NCBI GenBank assembly: GCA_037367355.1
Contig: CM074704.1
Location: forward strand, 2,666,001 to 2,730,000
Reading direction: 5' to 3'
Length of the DNA stretch: 64,000 nucleotides
Origin: Neoscytalidium dimidiatum
Taxonomy: Eukaryota > Ascomycota > Dothideomycetes > Botryosphaeriales > Botryosphaeriaceae
The position numbers were made by a program, and so were the translations under genes. The first letter of the stretch is position 1. Every line of letters starts with the position of its first letter. Shown in pieces: positions 42,684-53,489 of the stretch. Under the pieces are notes generated by a model, which saw only the letters and a list, made by a program, of their open reading frames with translations, ran no database searches and was not told the DNA's origin.

Positions 42684-44842
42684 TCACACAGCCTCTCTCT
42701 GCTCTACTGTGGCATCCCCTTTCCCCCCTTGGCCCCAATCACATTCCGTCATCGAGACGCGGCCTTCCAGTCTTGACCGAATGTCTTCCATCATTCGAAT
42801 ATCGGCCTCGCCCTGGTTTCCGCCAAAGATCTTGTCCATCTCCTCAATCGGCACCCCTTTGGTTTCTGGCACTAGGAACCATACCCAGAGCACAAGAATG
42901 ACGCAGAAGACTAAAATTATTCAGCAGGGCGTCCGTGAAAAGGCACAACCGACTGACCAAGAAAGAAGTAGAACGTGCCGAAAGTAATCGACCGTAGCAT
43001 CCGAGGTGTAATAAGGGCTACGATAAACTGCGCAACGTGTCAAAAAGCACAGTGCTAAGACCCAGGAGGCAGTAGACTCACATTCGTCAGCCAGTTTGTG
43101 GATATGGCGAGACCGACTGCCTTCGAACGAACCCCTGGAGGAAATATCTCCGACGGTATAATCCAGTTGACGCAGCCTGGCGCTAAATCAGCTACTGCCG
43201 GATCTGCATGACGGATCCTGTGACCTACCGATGCTAAAAGCAAAGTTCGCGATATAAATCCAGACAAACACTGCAGCCGCCCATCCAGCACTGTTGTGGC
43301 TGGACCAGCTGTCTTTGTACACGGCAAAGAGGGTACCAACAATGAGCTGTGAGATACCCATACCAATGCCTCCAATGATTAAAACAGTCCGACGACCCCA
43401 CCTATAACCTGTCAGCTCAAGAGCGTACTCCCCTGTTCGAAGAAGAGCGCACCTATCTAAATACATTATGGCCGGGATTGTGGAGAAGAAATTGATTATC
43501 CCAACCACGCCGGTGGCGAGGAGATCCACCGAGTTGGCTGTGAGTCCAATGGATCGGAAGATCTGGGGCGCATAGCTGTTTCACTTGTCAGTACTAGTGA
43601 CAAGTGAGGCCTTAGTTTCCCAGCACCTACTAAATAATCGCATCTGCTCATGTCAGCACTCCTCATACGTAGCGCCTTGGAGCCACTCACTGATTCCGGT
43701 AAACTGTTGAATGATTTGCAGAAGGCAAGCGATTATTAAGCGCTTACTCAAGTGCCTGATCACAAAGAGCTCCTGATACTGCCGAATAGCCAAGATAAGC
43801 TTCGACTTGACACCAGGAAACCTAGCCCCCAGACTCTCCCTGTCAAATACAGTAGCCGTCTTGATCTCCGTTATTTCGAACTGAATTTGCGGGTCTGATG
43901 GTCTTGTCCTTCTCAGCCTGCAGAGCGTTGCCAGGGCCTCTTCCTCTCGGTCTATATGACACCATTAATGACGACAATACAAGATCTACGGAGTTCACTC
44001 ACCTTGACTCATGAGCCACCTTGGCGAATACGGCAAGAAAAAGGTACCGATCAACATGATCACACTTGGTAAGCACTGTAATGCCAGCGGCAATCTCCAT
44101 GCGGCATCACTTTGGCCCGCACCTGTCCCACCAATGTGCTGTGTCCCATAATCCAGCCAAAAGGCGACCATAATGCCTATTGTGATGGCCAGCTGTTGCA
44201 AAGAGACCAGGCTGCCTCTGATGTTAGGCGGTGCCAGCTCGCCGAGGTACAGTGGCACGCCCATGGACAGCATGCCGATGGCAATGCCTGCGATGGCTCG
44301 ACCAACGAATATGTGTGGCGTGGTCTTCGCAGCACATTGTAGAATAGAGCCAACGAGGAAGATGATGTTGGCAAACAGAAGAGACCAGCGCCGCGAATAG
44401 CGGTCGGCAATAGGTCCGTTAATAAAAGCGCCGACCATGGCGCCCAACGTGAGAACCGAGATCATCCACCCTTGGAGAGTTGGATTGTTGGCAAGGGTTG
44501 GGAACTGTTTGCCCTGCTTGGTTGTGAGTCATGCAGACTGGGTGATTACGAAGAGAAACGAACAAAATTGCTCATGACTAGAACTCCGGATATCACCCCT
44601 TGGTCATACCTGTGCTTGTCAGCGGCGCCCACATGGGAGGTGTTGGAGCATCAATACCCAAAGAGCATTCCTCCGATGCTCGCAAAACATGCCATACCAA
44701 AGACGTAACGCTCTTTGAGGAGGCCTTTCAGTAGCCTATGCAGATCAGATCAGTCTTCTTCCGTCCTGTAGTAACCATACATACCTAATGGCGCATAGGA
44801 TATCCTTGGATCGCCATCTGCAACCGTAGCGCCGGATACCAT
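42684..44842 (-). CDS. MFS sugar transporter (SP family) with 11 exons
   Basis: Exons are 44781-44842, 44658-44735, 44564-44609, 44003-44513, 43691-43951, 43631-43643, 43453-43575, 43229-43401, 43082-43182, 42958-43027 and 42684-42910. Summed they give 554 residues with every phase consistent. Exon 6 is only 13 nt and supplies the NAIIYYAPQIF region, which cannot be made without it. Family marks: GGMLFGYDQGVISGVLVMSN (split by an intron), DRYSRRWSLL, FVGRAIAGIAIGMLSMGVPL, YLGELAPPNIRGSLVSLQQL, SPRWLMSQG, LLQIIQQFTGINAII, DRWGRRTVLI, PSEIFPPGVRSKAVGLAIST and FLVPETKGVPIEEMD. It is a plasma-membrane proton symporter or facilitator for hexoses, pentoses or polyols. The intron density is very high for this family in ascomycetes. 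The first donor (GTATGG rather than the overlapping GTATGT) is chosen by phase. Confidence 0.9.
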
Positions 44843-45552
44843 ATTGAAGTCAAGCTTGAAAATAGGAACGTATGTTCGGTGGGGTTTCAACCGCTGTGGG
44901 CATGCACAGTCCATTTTATATCCCTGACTTAACTAACCCGGGTTTCCAACCACACACTGAATTTTTAAAACTGTCTAAGGAAGCCAGAACTAAGATTTTA
45001 GACAAGCATAGTGATACTTCATTGGCTGAAAGCATGGCTCCTTGCGGGGCTGCAGTAGAATCTGGGGATATCCGGGTTAAGGCCACTGGGCTTTCCTGAC
45101 CAAGTCGGCAGTCGATAGGTAGAAATCAGACCGGACCACATCGGCAACTGACTCTGATAATGCTGTGGTCATCTTTTCGGAGGTGTGTGGTCCGTTGGCG
45201 ACAAGTTTCCCCTCTTCGGCACTCAAGGGCCCGAGTTGCGCCCGGCATGTTCTGGCTGAAAAATCCGGGTCGCTGAGGGAGGCTGCCCAGTCCCGCCAAC
45301 ATCTTGCACTGATGGCTGCAACTGACAGATCAGCGTTCTATAAGCATAATGCACTGAAGTATAAGGCATTATGGGGATTTGTTTGCTCGATCACTTGTGC
45401 GATGCTGTCATGAGCGCCGGGAGGGTCAATGTGGCAGGAGCGGTTACCAATCTGGAGCTCAGCTAAACACGTAGACTGACAAGAAGCAATGTAAGATTTG
45501 TCGATCTTTACTGCCATCTAAAGGTATGCACGTATAGCGCTCTGTTCGGCGT
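44843..45552. other. Intergenic with an unassigned 75-codon frame
   Basis: It holds the sugar transporter's promoter and the 3' flank of the dehydrogenase. A plus-strand frame with a true ATG (44872-45099, starting MFGGVSTAVGMHSPFYIPDL) has an even amino-acid mix but no known motif, and I cannot support it as a gene. Confidence 0.4.
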
Positions 45553-46735
45553 TCAATCAAACACAATGGCCGCCTTGATACATGTCTTGTTCCTCACAGC
45601 ATCCAGTGCACCCCCAAATTTCTCCAACGGGAACGTGTGAGTCACGATGCCTCTCACATCTACCTTTCTCGTTTCCAAGTAATGCACAGCTCGAGGCAGA
45701 CAGTACATTTCGCTGAATGAGCCAATCAATGTCAGCTCATCGCCAAACACCTTGGATGGTGACACGGCAACCACGGCTTCTTTCGGATACACGCCGTAGT
45801 AGACCAGCTTCCCGCCGCGAGTGCAGAATCCGATGGCTGTCTCAAGCAGCGCATGAGCGCCAGTCGCCTCCACTACGACATCGAAGCCGTATGGATGGGC
45901 CTTCCGCAGGGCCGCCCATTGAGCCTCCTGGCCGCCCGACCGGGGCAACTCGACGTACTCATCCGCGACGTCGAGATTCTTCGCAAGCTCCATCTTCGGC
46001 CCGGCATTGGAGGCGAGGACAAGGTGGGCGCCGCCATTGTGTCGTAGCAGCTGAGCAAGACAGAGGCCGGTCGGGCCTGCACCCATGACCAGGATCGAAG
46101 ATCCTGGGTCTGGCCGGATGCGGTCAAGACCATGGACGGCACAGGAGGCAGACTCGAAGAGCGCAGCTTCGGGCCAGGACAGGTTGGTGAAGAGGAATAG
46201 CTTTGATGCTGGGTATGCACAGTATTCGGCGAAGCCACCGTCCACTATTATTCCACGTCAGAAAGCGTTGCTGCTGCTGGAGGGAGCATCAGAGAAATAT
46301 ACGATGTACGCCATGGGCCTGGAAATTCTCGCAGTACAATGGCTGCCCCTTGCGGCAGTAGTGACAGTATCCGCACAGTTCCGAGTTGTCTGCCGTGACC
46401 TTGTCGCCGATCTTGAAGTCGCGTTTGACTTCGATACCTATGGCGACGACTATACCGGATGATTCATGACCAGTAACAACTGGCATACGCGAGTCGAAGT
46501 CGCCGTTATGGATATGCAAGTCTGTGCCGCAAATACCGCAGGATTTGACCGTAGGCCGGAATGTTAGCGCACCTGCTAAAAATGGAGTGTTGGAAGACTT
46601 ACTTTTGACGAGAACTTCGTGGGGTTTGGGCACTGGAACAGGCATTTCGACTAACGACCAATCCTTGATTTTGTTGTAACGGATCGCTTTCATAGTCTTG
46701 GGGATTTCAAAGCTGCCACCGTTTTGATGGACCAT
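45553..46735 (-). CDS. Zinc-dependent MDR polyol dehydrogenase (D-arabinitol dehydrogenase-like)
   Basis: Two exons, 46303-46735 and 45553-46244, with a 58-bp phase-1 intron give 374 residues. Zinc-enzyme marks are complete: the catalytic CGICGTDLHIH (Cys and His ligands), GHESSGIV with its Glu, the four-cysteine structural site represented by ADNSELCGYCHYCRKG plus LYCENFQAHG, and the cofactor fold VMGAGPTGLCLAQLLR. Further matches are GGFAEYCAYPASKLF, VVVEATGAHALLETAI and IFGDEL-like FGDELTLIGSFSE. This is the pattern I associate with fungal arabinitol/sorbitol dehydrogenases of the BchC-annotated group. It would oxidise a sugar alcohol with NAD(P)+ in the cytosol. Between VLVK and VKSCGICG, where relatives join directly, there are about 18 extra residues. 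They begin with a perfect GTAAGT and include GCTAAC, so an intron is suspected, but no AG acceptor fits. Confidence 0.88.
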
Positions 46736-47229
46736 CTTGATGGTTGACGAAGTCTGAAAAGATTGTGGGGTTGAAGACAAAACGAAAAAGGTAGCAAAGA
46801 CTCTATAGGAGATTGAAGACCTGGTGCAGGTTTTTAAAAGACGCTGAGACTCCCATTGACTTCGAGGTGATTAATTGACGTAGGCCGAAAGCTGGTAGCG
46901 GGGTATGGCGGGGTAGTTATGGGGACATTCGGAGATCTGCAGTCCGAACGAGCTACCCCTGTTCGGACGCCCCACGCCGAGGGCCCAGCCGTGCCAGGTA
47001 TCGGGGAAGAACAAGAGCCCATTGGTCGATTTCTCTAGGGAAGAGGTTACATTTTATAAAGTTGATACGATACACCTGCAGAACATCCGCTTCTCAGCAG
47101 CCGTGACCGTCTGCCCAAGCATCTGGTTTCATGCTACGTGAATGCTCGTTTCGCGGCGAGACCGATGCCTCAACGCACACAAGTTCATTCAGGACGCAAG
47201 TGCAATCGTTTGTTATTCGTGAAAGTTTA
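46736..47229. other. Intergenic, dehydrogenase promoter
   Basis: No gene is seen between the dehydrogenase ATG and the receptor stop codon. Confidence 0.55.
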
Positions 47230-48518
47230 TCATGCTTGAATTTTTAGATTAGAGCCCCAGCTACTTCGGTACGATCCAACCTCATGAACTGACTCAGAGG
47301 CCCGCTCCAAGTCGTGTGTCTCGACCGTAACATCTACGCTCTTCACAATATTGCCTAGGCTCCCAACCGATGTCCTCCTCACGCTCTCGCCATCTCCACG
47401 GAACGTCGTCAATAAGCCACCGATATCCCAGTTGCGGCTCAAAGACCCGGCCGTCTTCGTCTCGGCAACGCCATCACGGCTGTGCAGCGGGAGGGTCGCG
47501 GTTGGACGGCGTGCCATGGTCCCAAGCGCATGGCCACCGGAAGGATTGGACGCTTTATCTGTGAGGGAGCGGAGGAATTCGGGCGCGATCTTCTTGAAGA
47601 GTGGCTTCGTGGCGGGTGCGGCGACGCAGATAAGCCCGACGTCAACCTCAACAGCAGACCAAACGGTCAAGTCGTAGTCGGCCCAGGTGAAATCGTCCTT
47701 GTCTGTGACGGCATTGAGGCGGCATATGCGAAAGATACTCGCGACTATGACACTGTTTGGGCTGGGTCAGCCTTGACACTCCTGCACACAGGAGACGGGA
47801 AGAGGAAGGGGAGCCCTTACAGCCATCCAAGGGAGACGACGAACAAAAGGATGACTTTTTGCCGCTTCGGAATCTGAAGTGGCAGGATGTTCGGGACTAC
47901 CTGCACAACCAGCCACGCGTCCGCCAGCATATTGCATGCCGCCGACACGATGAAGTGCGGAAACATATCGACGCATCTGGCGTTCTTGATCTCCCTGTCC
48001 CAGATTGCGGCCACCGGGGTGCATTGGAACAATGATACAAGCTCGAGCGGGATTGTGTATAAGATTATGAAAACCAGGGCAATTTTGGTGAGCAGTCGAT
48101 TAAGCGGGTCGGCAAATATGTTAAAGTAGAAAAGGCAGATGGTTATCTTGGTTAAGGAGAGGGCGAGGTTGTAGAAGATTCGCGATGCGTAGTCGAGTTT
48201 GAGGTTTGCTTCAAGGGCCGAGACAGGTAGTTCGTTGATATGGATACCAGCGCCATACTCGGTCTGGAGGCAGGACAGGACCGTGAGAATGAGCGAAGTT
48301 ACCTGGATTCCGTCAGCTTCGAGCGGGCAATGGTTGTGGCCCTGCAGACGTACCCACGCAACGCAGAGCATGGTGTCATCCGCGCCCCATGCACGACGTA
48401 TCCATCCTTTGGAGATTATTCTCGCGATTACGAAGGCGGACGCAATTACTTGTGGGATGAGATTTCCGGCCAGAATCGCGGCGGTCCGAGAGTGAGAGGC
48501 AAACTGGCACCCCTGCAT
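47230..48518 (-). CDS. PTH11-like rhodopsin-domain receptor (no CFEM)
   Basis: Three exons, 48354-48518, 47821-48302 and 47230-47752, with introns of 51 and 68 bp give 389 residues. The N-terminus is short and enters the first helix at once (GNLIPQVIASAFVIARIISK), then WGADDTMLCVAW, GAGIHINELP, ASRIFYNLALSLTKITICLF, FQCTPVAAIWDREIKNARCV, DMFPHFIVSAACNMLADAWL, VVPNILPLQIPKRQKVILLF and VIVASIFRICRL, and the last helix with DDFTWADYDLTVWSAVEVDV. This is the fungal rhodopsin domain pattern. The cytosolic tail has Ser/Thr-rich stretches (RRTSVGSLGN) that could be phosphorylated. PTH11-type receptors sense host surface or nutrients; here the neighbours handle sugars, which hints at a carbohydrate ligand but does not show one. 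Confidence 0.87.
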
Positions 48519-49073
48519 GTCAGTGCTTCGCTCCAATCTGAGGGAATCAAGGTTAACCGTACTGTTGGGCCGGACCAGTGAGAGTGAGACATGTCGGCAT
48601 TGGAGGGTAATTAGAAAGAGCGCAACCCCCAAAAGATCGAGGAGGAGCGCACGCGAGGGCGGGTCGGCGGCTCTACATATGTTACGAGAGGCGCCGCGGG
48701 CGGCTGGGCTGGGTAGCTGAGCAAAACAAGGAGTTTCGTCGTCGCAGGGGGAGGCGGATGCTGCAACACAAAGCTTCAGACCAGTCCTAGCGTTTGAGCC
48801 GCCAGCACATGCCGGGCGGCATATCTTCGTGACTGCTGTAACATCAGACGCCATGCTCTAGCCGCACCCGGCAGCGGCCAATGGCATAGTGTTTCGCCCT
48901 TGCAGCACCGCCGGTGATTCGCGCCATGGCTGGAGCTGAGGCAGATCTGCACCCAGAGCTGACAGCCGCGTGTTCTGGACAGCGACAGCCACGTTTGAGA
49001 AGCCCTCGTGATTCGCGTAGCGCCCGCATGATTTTTTATTCTCGCCTCTTGATTCGGCTGCACCTGCATTGCA

Positions 49074-49089
49074 CCCCCCCCCCCCCCCC
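49074..49089. repeat. Poly-C tract
   Basis: Sixteen consecutive C in intergenic DNA. Confidence 0.85.
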
Positions 49090-49948
49090 AGACCCGGCGT
49101 GGAGGAACCTATGTGCATGCACCTCTGGATCGTGCTGCGCGATAGGCCTCTTCGGCAGCTTAACGTGAGGCGTCCACGTGGACCGTGGCAGGCCGGGGGA
49201 CCAGAGAAAACACGCGGCTGTGGCGCAGCTTCGAAGCCACGGGGCATTGCGTACACAGCAAACAAGGAGGGAACTCCACCAGCTCATCGAAGTGATAGCC
49301 AAGGCTCCTGGAACAGGTAGACTCGGCAAACTGCCATACTGAGATCGCGCGATGCTGCTTGTCGAGCCGATGGGAGCTTGGCTTTTGCCATCTGCCAACG
49401 CTCCTATGCCGAAATGAAGAGGAGATCCAGAGAAAGCAGGAGTTGGATCTCAGGTGCGAAATGCTTCAGGTGCCCGGAGGCGCTTGCCCACAACAGAGAG
49501 CAACGCCGTTCATGCGGGACGCGCGGACGCTTTCCGCGGCTTCACACATGGGCAGGGCGATCCGGGGCGGCCCCTCATGTCTGATGCAGGGGCGCGCTTA
49601 GGGTTGCACCCGAGCCTGGCTCGGCCATGACAGCTTGCCTTAAAACAACACCGCTTCGCCATTCCGCCAATTGTCGTTCGCAACGGGAGATATTCCGCCG
49701 CCAGCCATGTTTTATTTCGGATTGGCACCGATGGTTAAGCTTCTTTCAAACAGGGATCGCCTTCCGATTCAGAGAGACATGGGAACCGGGTAGCCTATCT
49801 TTCACGTATCTCAGCCGATGAAGGTACCACACGGTTGCGGCCATTCCTGATCCTTCGCTAATGAACTTGATTCTCAGAGTCCTTCCACGCCAGCGCCATT
49901 CCTTTCGCAACAGTCCGGAACAGGTTTCTGATGCCGACTGCAAATCCA

Positions 49949-49970
49949 TTTCTTTCTTTCTTTCTTTCTT
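49949..49970. repeat. (TTTC)n tetranucleotide repeat
   Basis: Five or more TTTC units close to the stop codon of the GH43 gene, probably in its 3' UTR. Confidence 0.75.
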
Positions 49971-49996
49971 TGTTTTACGGGGGGCCACAGAGAAGT

Positions 49997-50974
49997 TTAC
50001 CCCGACGTCAGCTTGATGTCCCCCTCCGCGTCGTAGAAAATTTCCCTCATCTTCACACTTCTTAGGTGGTCTACACCTCCCGACAGAGAGCAATCGTGGT
50101 AAAACAAGTACCACTTTCCCTTGAATTCGGCAATCGAATGGTGCGTTGTCCATCCCAGCACAGGCTCCAGAATCCTGCCGCGATAGGTGAACGGCCCAAG
50201 CGGGCTATCTCCAGTCGCATAGACGAGGTAGTGGGTGTCGCCAGTCGAATATGAGAAGTAATACTTCCCGTTGTACTTGTGCATCCATGCCGCCTCAAAA
50301 AAGCGCCTGTCGTGGTCATCCGCCTCGAGCGGTTTGCCCGTCTCCCCGTCCAAGATGCGTAGCTCCTGCGGGGGGGATGCAAACTGTAGCATGTCGTCAC
50401 GTAAAGGCGCCGCGCGGGGAAACAGCGCAGGCACACCAGTGCCGGAGGGCTCGTGAGGGCCGGATTGCGAGGCATCGAAGGAGCCATCCGGACGCCAGCA
50501 CTGCAGCTGTCCGCCCCAGATGCCGCCGAAGTAGAGGTATGCCCGGCCGTCATCGTCGACAAAGCTGGCCGGGTCTATACTGTAGGACCCTGCGATGGGC
50601 TCGGGCTCGGGCTTGAACGGCCCCGCGGGCTTGTCCGAGACGGCAACACCGATGCGGAACACGCCCTCCTTGTCTCGTGCGGGGAAGTAAAGGTAGTACT
50701 TTCCGTCCTTGGTGGCGGCGTCGGGCGCCCATAGCTGCTTGGATACCCACGGCACGTCGTCCGCCTTGAGTGCCACGCCGTGGTCGGTTGCCGGCCCGCC
50801 GGCGTTTTCGAGCGAGATGACGTGGTAATCGTTCATGTCGTACTGATCGCCATTGTCGTTGAATTTGATATCGGTTTCACGATCATGCGACGGATAAATG
50901 TAAAGCTTGCCTTCAAAGACATGGGCAGAGGGATCCGCGGTGTAGATGTGGGTGACCAGAGGTTCCGATGCCAT
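49997..50974 (-). CDS. Glycoside hydrolase family 43 enzyme, intracellular
   Basis: Single-exon gene of 325 residues from the ATG at 50974 (MASEPLVTHIYTADPSAHVF). The three acidic residues of GH43 are visible: the general base Asp14 in YTADPSAHVF, the pKa-setting Asp134 in SIDPASFVDDDGRAYLYFGG and the general acid Glu in RFFEAAWMHKYNGKYYF. Other blades read KQLWAPDAATKDGKYYLYFP and LEPVLGWTTHHSIAEF. The length equals one five-bladed propeller without a carbohydrate-binding domain. No signal peptide is present, so it should act inside the cell on imported short oligosaccharides. GH43 enzymes release arabinose or xylose; which one this takes cannot be read from the sequence. It is divergent from the amidohydrolase gene at 52002. 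Confidence 0.9.
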   Translation of the reverse strand: MASEPLVTHIYTADPSAHVFEGKLYIYPSHDRETDIKFNDNGDQYDMNDYHVISLENAGGPATDHGVALKADDVPWVSKQLWAPDAATKDGKYYLYFPARDKEGVFRIGVAVSDKPAGPFKPEPEPIAGSYSIDPASFVDDDGRAYLYFGGIWGGQLQCWRPDGSFDASQSGPHEPSGTGVPALFPRAAPLRDDMLQFASPPQELRILDGETGKPLEADDHDRRFFEAAWMHKYNGKYYFSYSTGDTHYLVYATGDSPLGPFTYRGRILEPVLGWTTHHSIAEFKGKWYLFYHDCSLSGGVDHLRSVKMREIFYDAEGDIKLTSG

Positions 50975-52001
50975 GGTGATGGATACCTGCAAGGCGGAGA
51001 CTGCGAATTCGATCAAAAGGCGGGGCTGGCGAAACCGCTCCCCTCAAGAGCGCTGGGGATTTGGTCTTCCTTATTTGAGCGTCTACACGGCATGTGATGT
51101 TCCTTTATGGCGTTGTAGGACCAGTCGCGGGGCGTCTCTTTACCCGGAATAGCCTACTAAGGATTTAACCGGTCCCGAAAGAAGCCAAGATCAAGGCGGC
51201 TCTGTGCGGTTAAAGGAAGGGGAAGAAAGGGTCGTCATGCTCCATTTCCCCGACCAGGCAAGGAATGAGGTTCTGCGTGCCGTCAAATAAGAAGGTATGC
51301 CAGTTGGTGCAGCAAACAGCCGTTGGAACTGGTCCAGATGAGCACCGGTGCGCACTACGAACTCGACAACTCGAGGGTATGGCGAGTCTGTTTGTTCACA
51401 TGCGAAGGAGCTTGAGTTGTTAAACAGACATCTTTTGCTGCTTTTTGAAAAAAAGGCGTTGATGTAGACACGTGAAAGATTGTATGGCACATCTCGTCGG
51501 TCAGCGTGAATGCGAAGTTCAGTATCGATTGCGTCAAAGCACTGCGAGAAGGAAATGGAGAGAATAAAGAAACTCAAGAGCCATATCAAAAGAACTCAGG
51601 CTATATCTCAGTCGATTGAAGGTACACTGTGTATTGGATTGTTGCGGCTACTTCCAGGCCTTCGGCAACGGACTGCCGAGACGGACAAGCCCGCTCTACA
51701 AAGCCGCCCGATAGGAGAACTCCGACCGATGAACAGTGCGGAGAACGGCGTCATTCTGCAGCTGCACGCATCTTTCGTCACGAATAGCAGGCTGCTGCTG
51801 ATACCGTGCAGCACTTTGTTTGATAAGTTTGCGAGGAGGAGTGGGATAAGGCGGAAATATTCAAGCGTTGCGGAATACTTTGCGGTGCTATCAACTTATC
51901 TTGCTGATGGACATCAAGCGCCTTTGCTTTTCCTGCTCATTCCACGTTCTGCCTTCCTTTCTGCCGTTGCTGGCCGTCATTTGCAGATTACAAAAACAAG
52001 C
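50975..52001. other. Divergent promoter region, GH43 and amidohydrolase
   Basis: About 1 kb without a supported gene. The open frame that enters the amidohydrolase from 51510 has no ATG-led domain before 52002. Confidence 0.5.
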
Positions 52002-53283
52002 ATGGCCGATACACTCACGATCCACACTTCCCTTCTCTTTGATCCCAAAAAGAAAGCCTTCGTAACGAACGCGTCCGTCACCGTTGATTGCAAGACTGGA
52101 CTCATCGTATCCTTCACGACCCGGCCTTCCGCCGGTGTTCCCGATCCCCTCCCTGCAACCCATCTTGACCTCCGTGGTAAAACCGTTGCGCCGGGCTTCG
52201 TCGACGCACACACGCACATCTTCCTGCACTCATACGACGAGCGGCCGTCGCTGAACCAGAAGCGCGATGAATCAGCCGCTGAGCGCATCCTTCGTGCCGC
52301 CAAGCACTGCCGCACCGCCCTTCTGGCGGGCTACACGACCTACCGTGATCTGGGATCGGAGTCGATGGGCGACGCCGATGCGAACGTGCGTGACGCGGTC
52401 GCGCGCGGCCTGATCCCCGGCCCGCGCCTCTTCGTAGCCACGCGAGTGTTGGCATCCACCGGGTCCTACGAGCCACGTACGGAGAACGGCGACGCGTGCT
52501 GCGGCGGGTCCGGCGGGTGCGCGTTGCCCGCCGGCGGCGAGGCTGTCGATGGACCGCTCGAGTGCAGGAAGGCCGTCAGACGCCGCGTTGCGGCCGGCGC
52601 TGACGTGATCAAGTTCTACGCCGACTACAGGCGCAGGATCATGCGTTACCCACCCCGTGCTCCATCCGCCAGAGCAGCCAAACCCGGACTATATGGTGTT
52701 CGACCAGGAGGAGATGGACGTCATTGTGCGGGAGGCGAAGCTTGCTAGATGCCCTGTTGCCGCCCACTGCGGAACGATTGAGGCTGGGTTGGGTGCGGCG
52801 AGGGCCGGGGCGACAACGATTGAGCACAGCTATTTTGCAAGCGAGGAGCTCTTCGAGGAGATGGTGAAGAATAAGGTCGTATTTGTACCGACTTTGGCTG
52901 TGTGCGAGAGGTTGCACAAGCCCAGGTTCAAGGACATCCTGGCGAATGCGGGGCTGGCGTATCGAATGGGCGTGAGATTCGCTGCAGGAGGAGATACAGG
53001 CACATTTCCCCACGGAGAGAATATCAGGGAGGTGGAGTTGATGATCGAGGCGGGAATGACAGTAGAGGATGCTTTGGAGGCTTGCATGATTGGTGGCTGG
53101 GAAGCATGTGGAGGTGACTGGTCTGGAGTGAAGTTTGGATGGTTTGAGCCAGGCTGCAGAGCCGATATCATTGCCTTGGACGGGGATCCGCGCGACGATG
53201 TTAGCGCCTTGAGGAAGGTCGATTTTGTCATGAAAGATGCGAAAATCTGGAAACAGGAAGGGCAGGCAGTTGGAATGATATGA
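52002..53283 (+). CDS. Metal-dependent amidohydrolase (imidazolonepropionase/prolidase-like) with a frameshift
   Basis: The ATG at 52002 begins MADTLTIHTSLLFDPKKKAF. The metal-site HxH is in KTVAPGFVDAHTHIFLHSYD, the carbamylated-lysine position in AGADVIKFYADYRRRIMRYP, the next His in RCPVAAHCGT, then ATTIEHSYFASEELFEEM and the catalytic Asp in FAAGGDTGTFPHGENIREVE. The end has RADIIALDGDPRDDV. After RRRIMRYPP (52651-52657) the frame must shift to continue with VLHPPEQPNPDYMVFDQEEM. I recall relatives having some eight more residues here, so a deletion of several bases is likely. No intron can explain it, since nothing is left between the two pieces. The enzyme would hydrolyse a cyclic amide or dipeptide in the cytosol, but as read the protein is cut at the junction. 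Confidence 0.8.
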
Positions 53284-53489
53284 ATAGGTATCTGTGTGGA
53301 AAGAAAGAGGGAAATATATTGCAAATATCAACAATAAATGCGCCCGGACTGGATTCGAACGTATGTCTAGGAAGATCCGTGTATAAGTTTTACATCACTG
53401 GGTTGGAGCTTGTTTGTTTTACTTGTAGCATCGCCTTTCCATGTTCTCCTTGTATCTTACAGCGAGCGGCTCGGTCCTTGATCAAGCCA

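Larger units (their letters stand above)
48519..49996. other. Gene-free stretch of 1.5 kb
   Basis: No supported gene. It holds a poly-C tract (49074-49089) and a TTTC array (about 49949-49970) just downstream of the GH43 gene. Confidence 0.5.

Noticed and set aside
51510..52001. N-terminal extension of the amidohydrolase frame
   Set aside because: The open frame upstream of 52002 lacks a domain; the family starts directly at MADTLTIHTSLL.
53335..53400. Possible tRNA on the minus strand (GTTCGAATCC followed by a GC-rich end)
   Set aside because: The T-stem pairs badly, no A-box is found at the right distance and no matching 5' acceptor arm exists.
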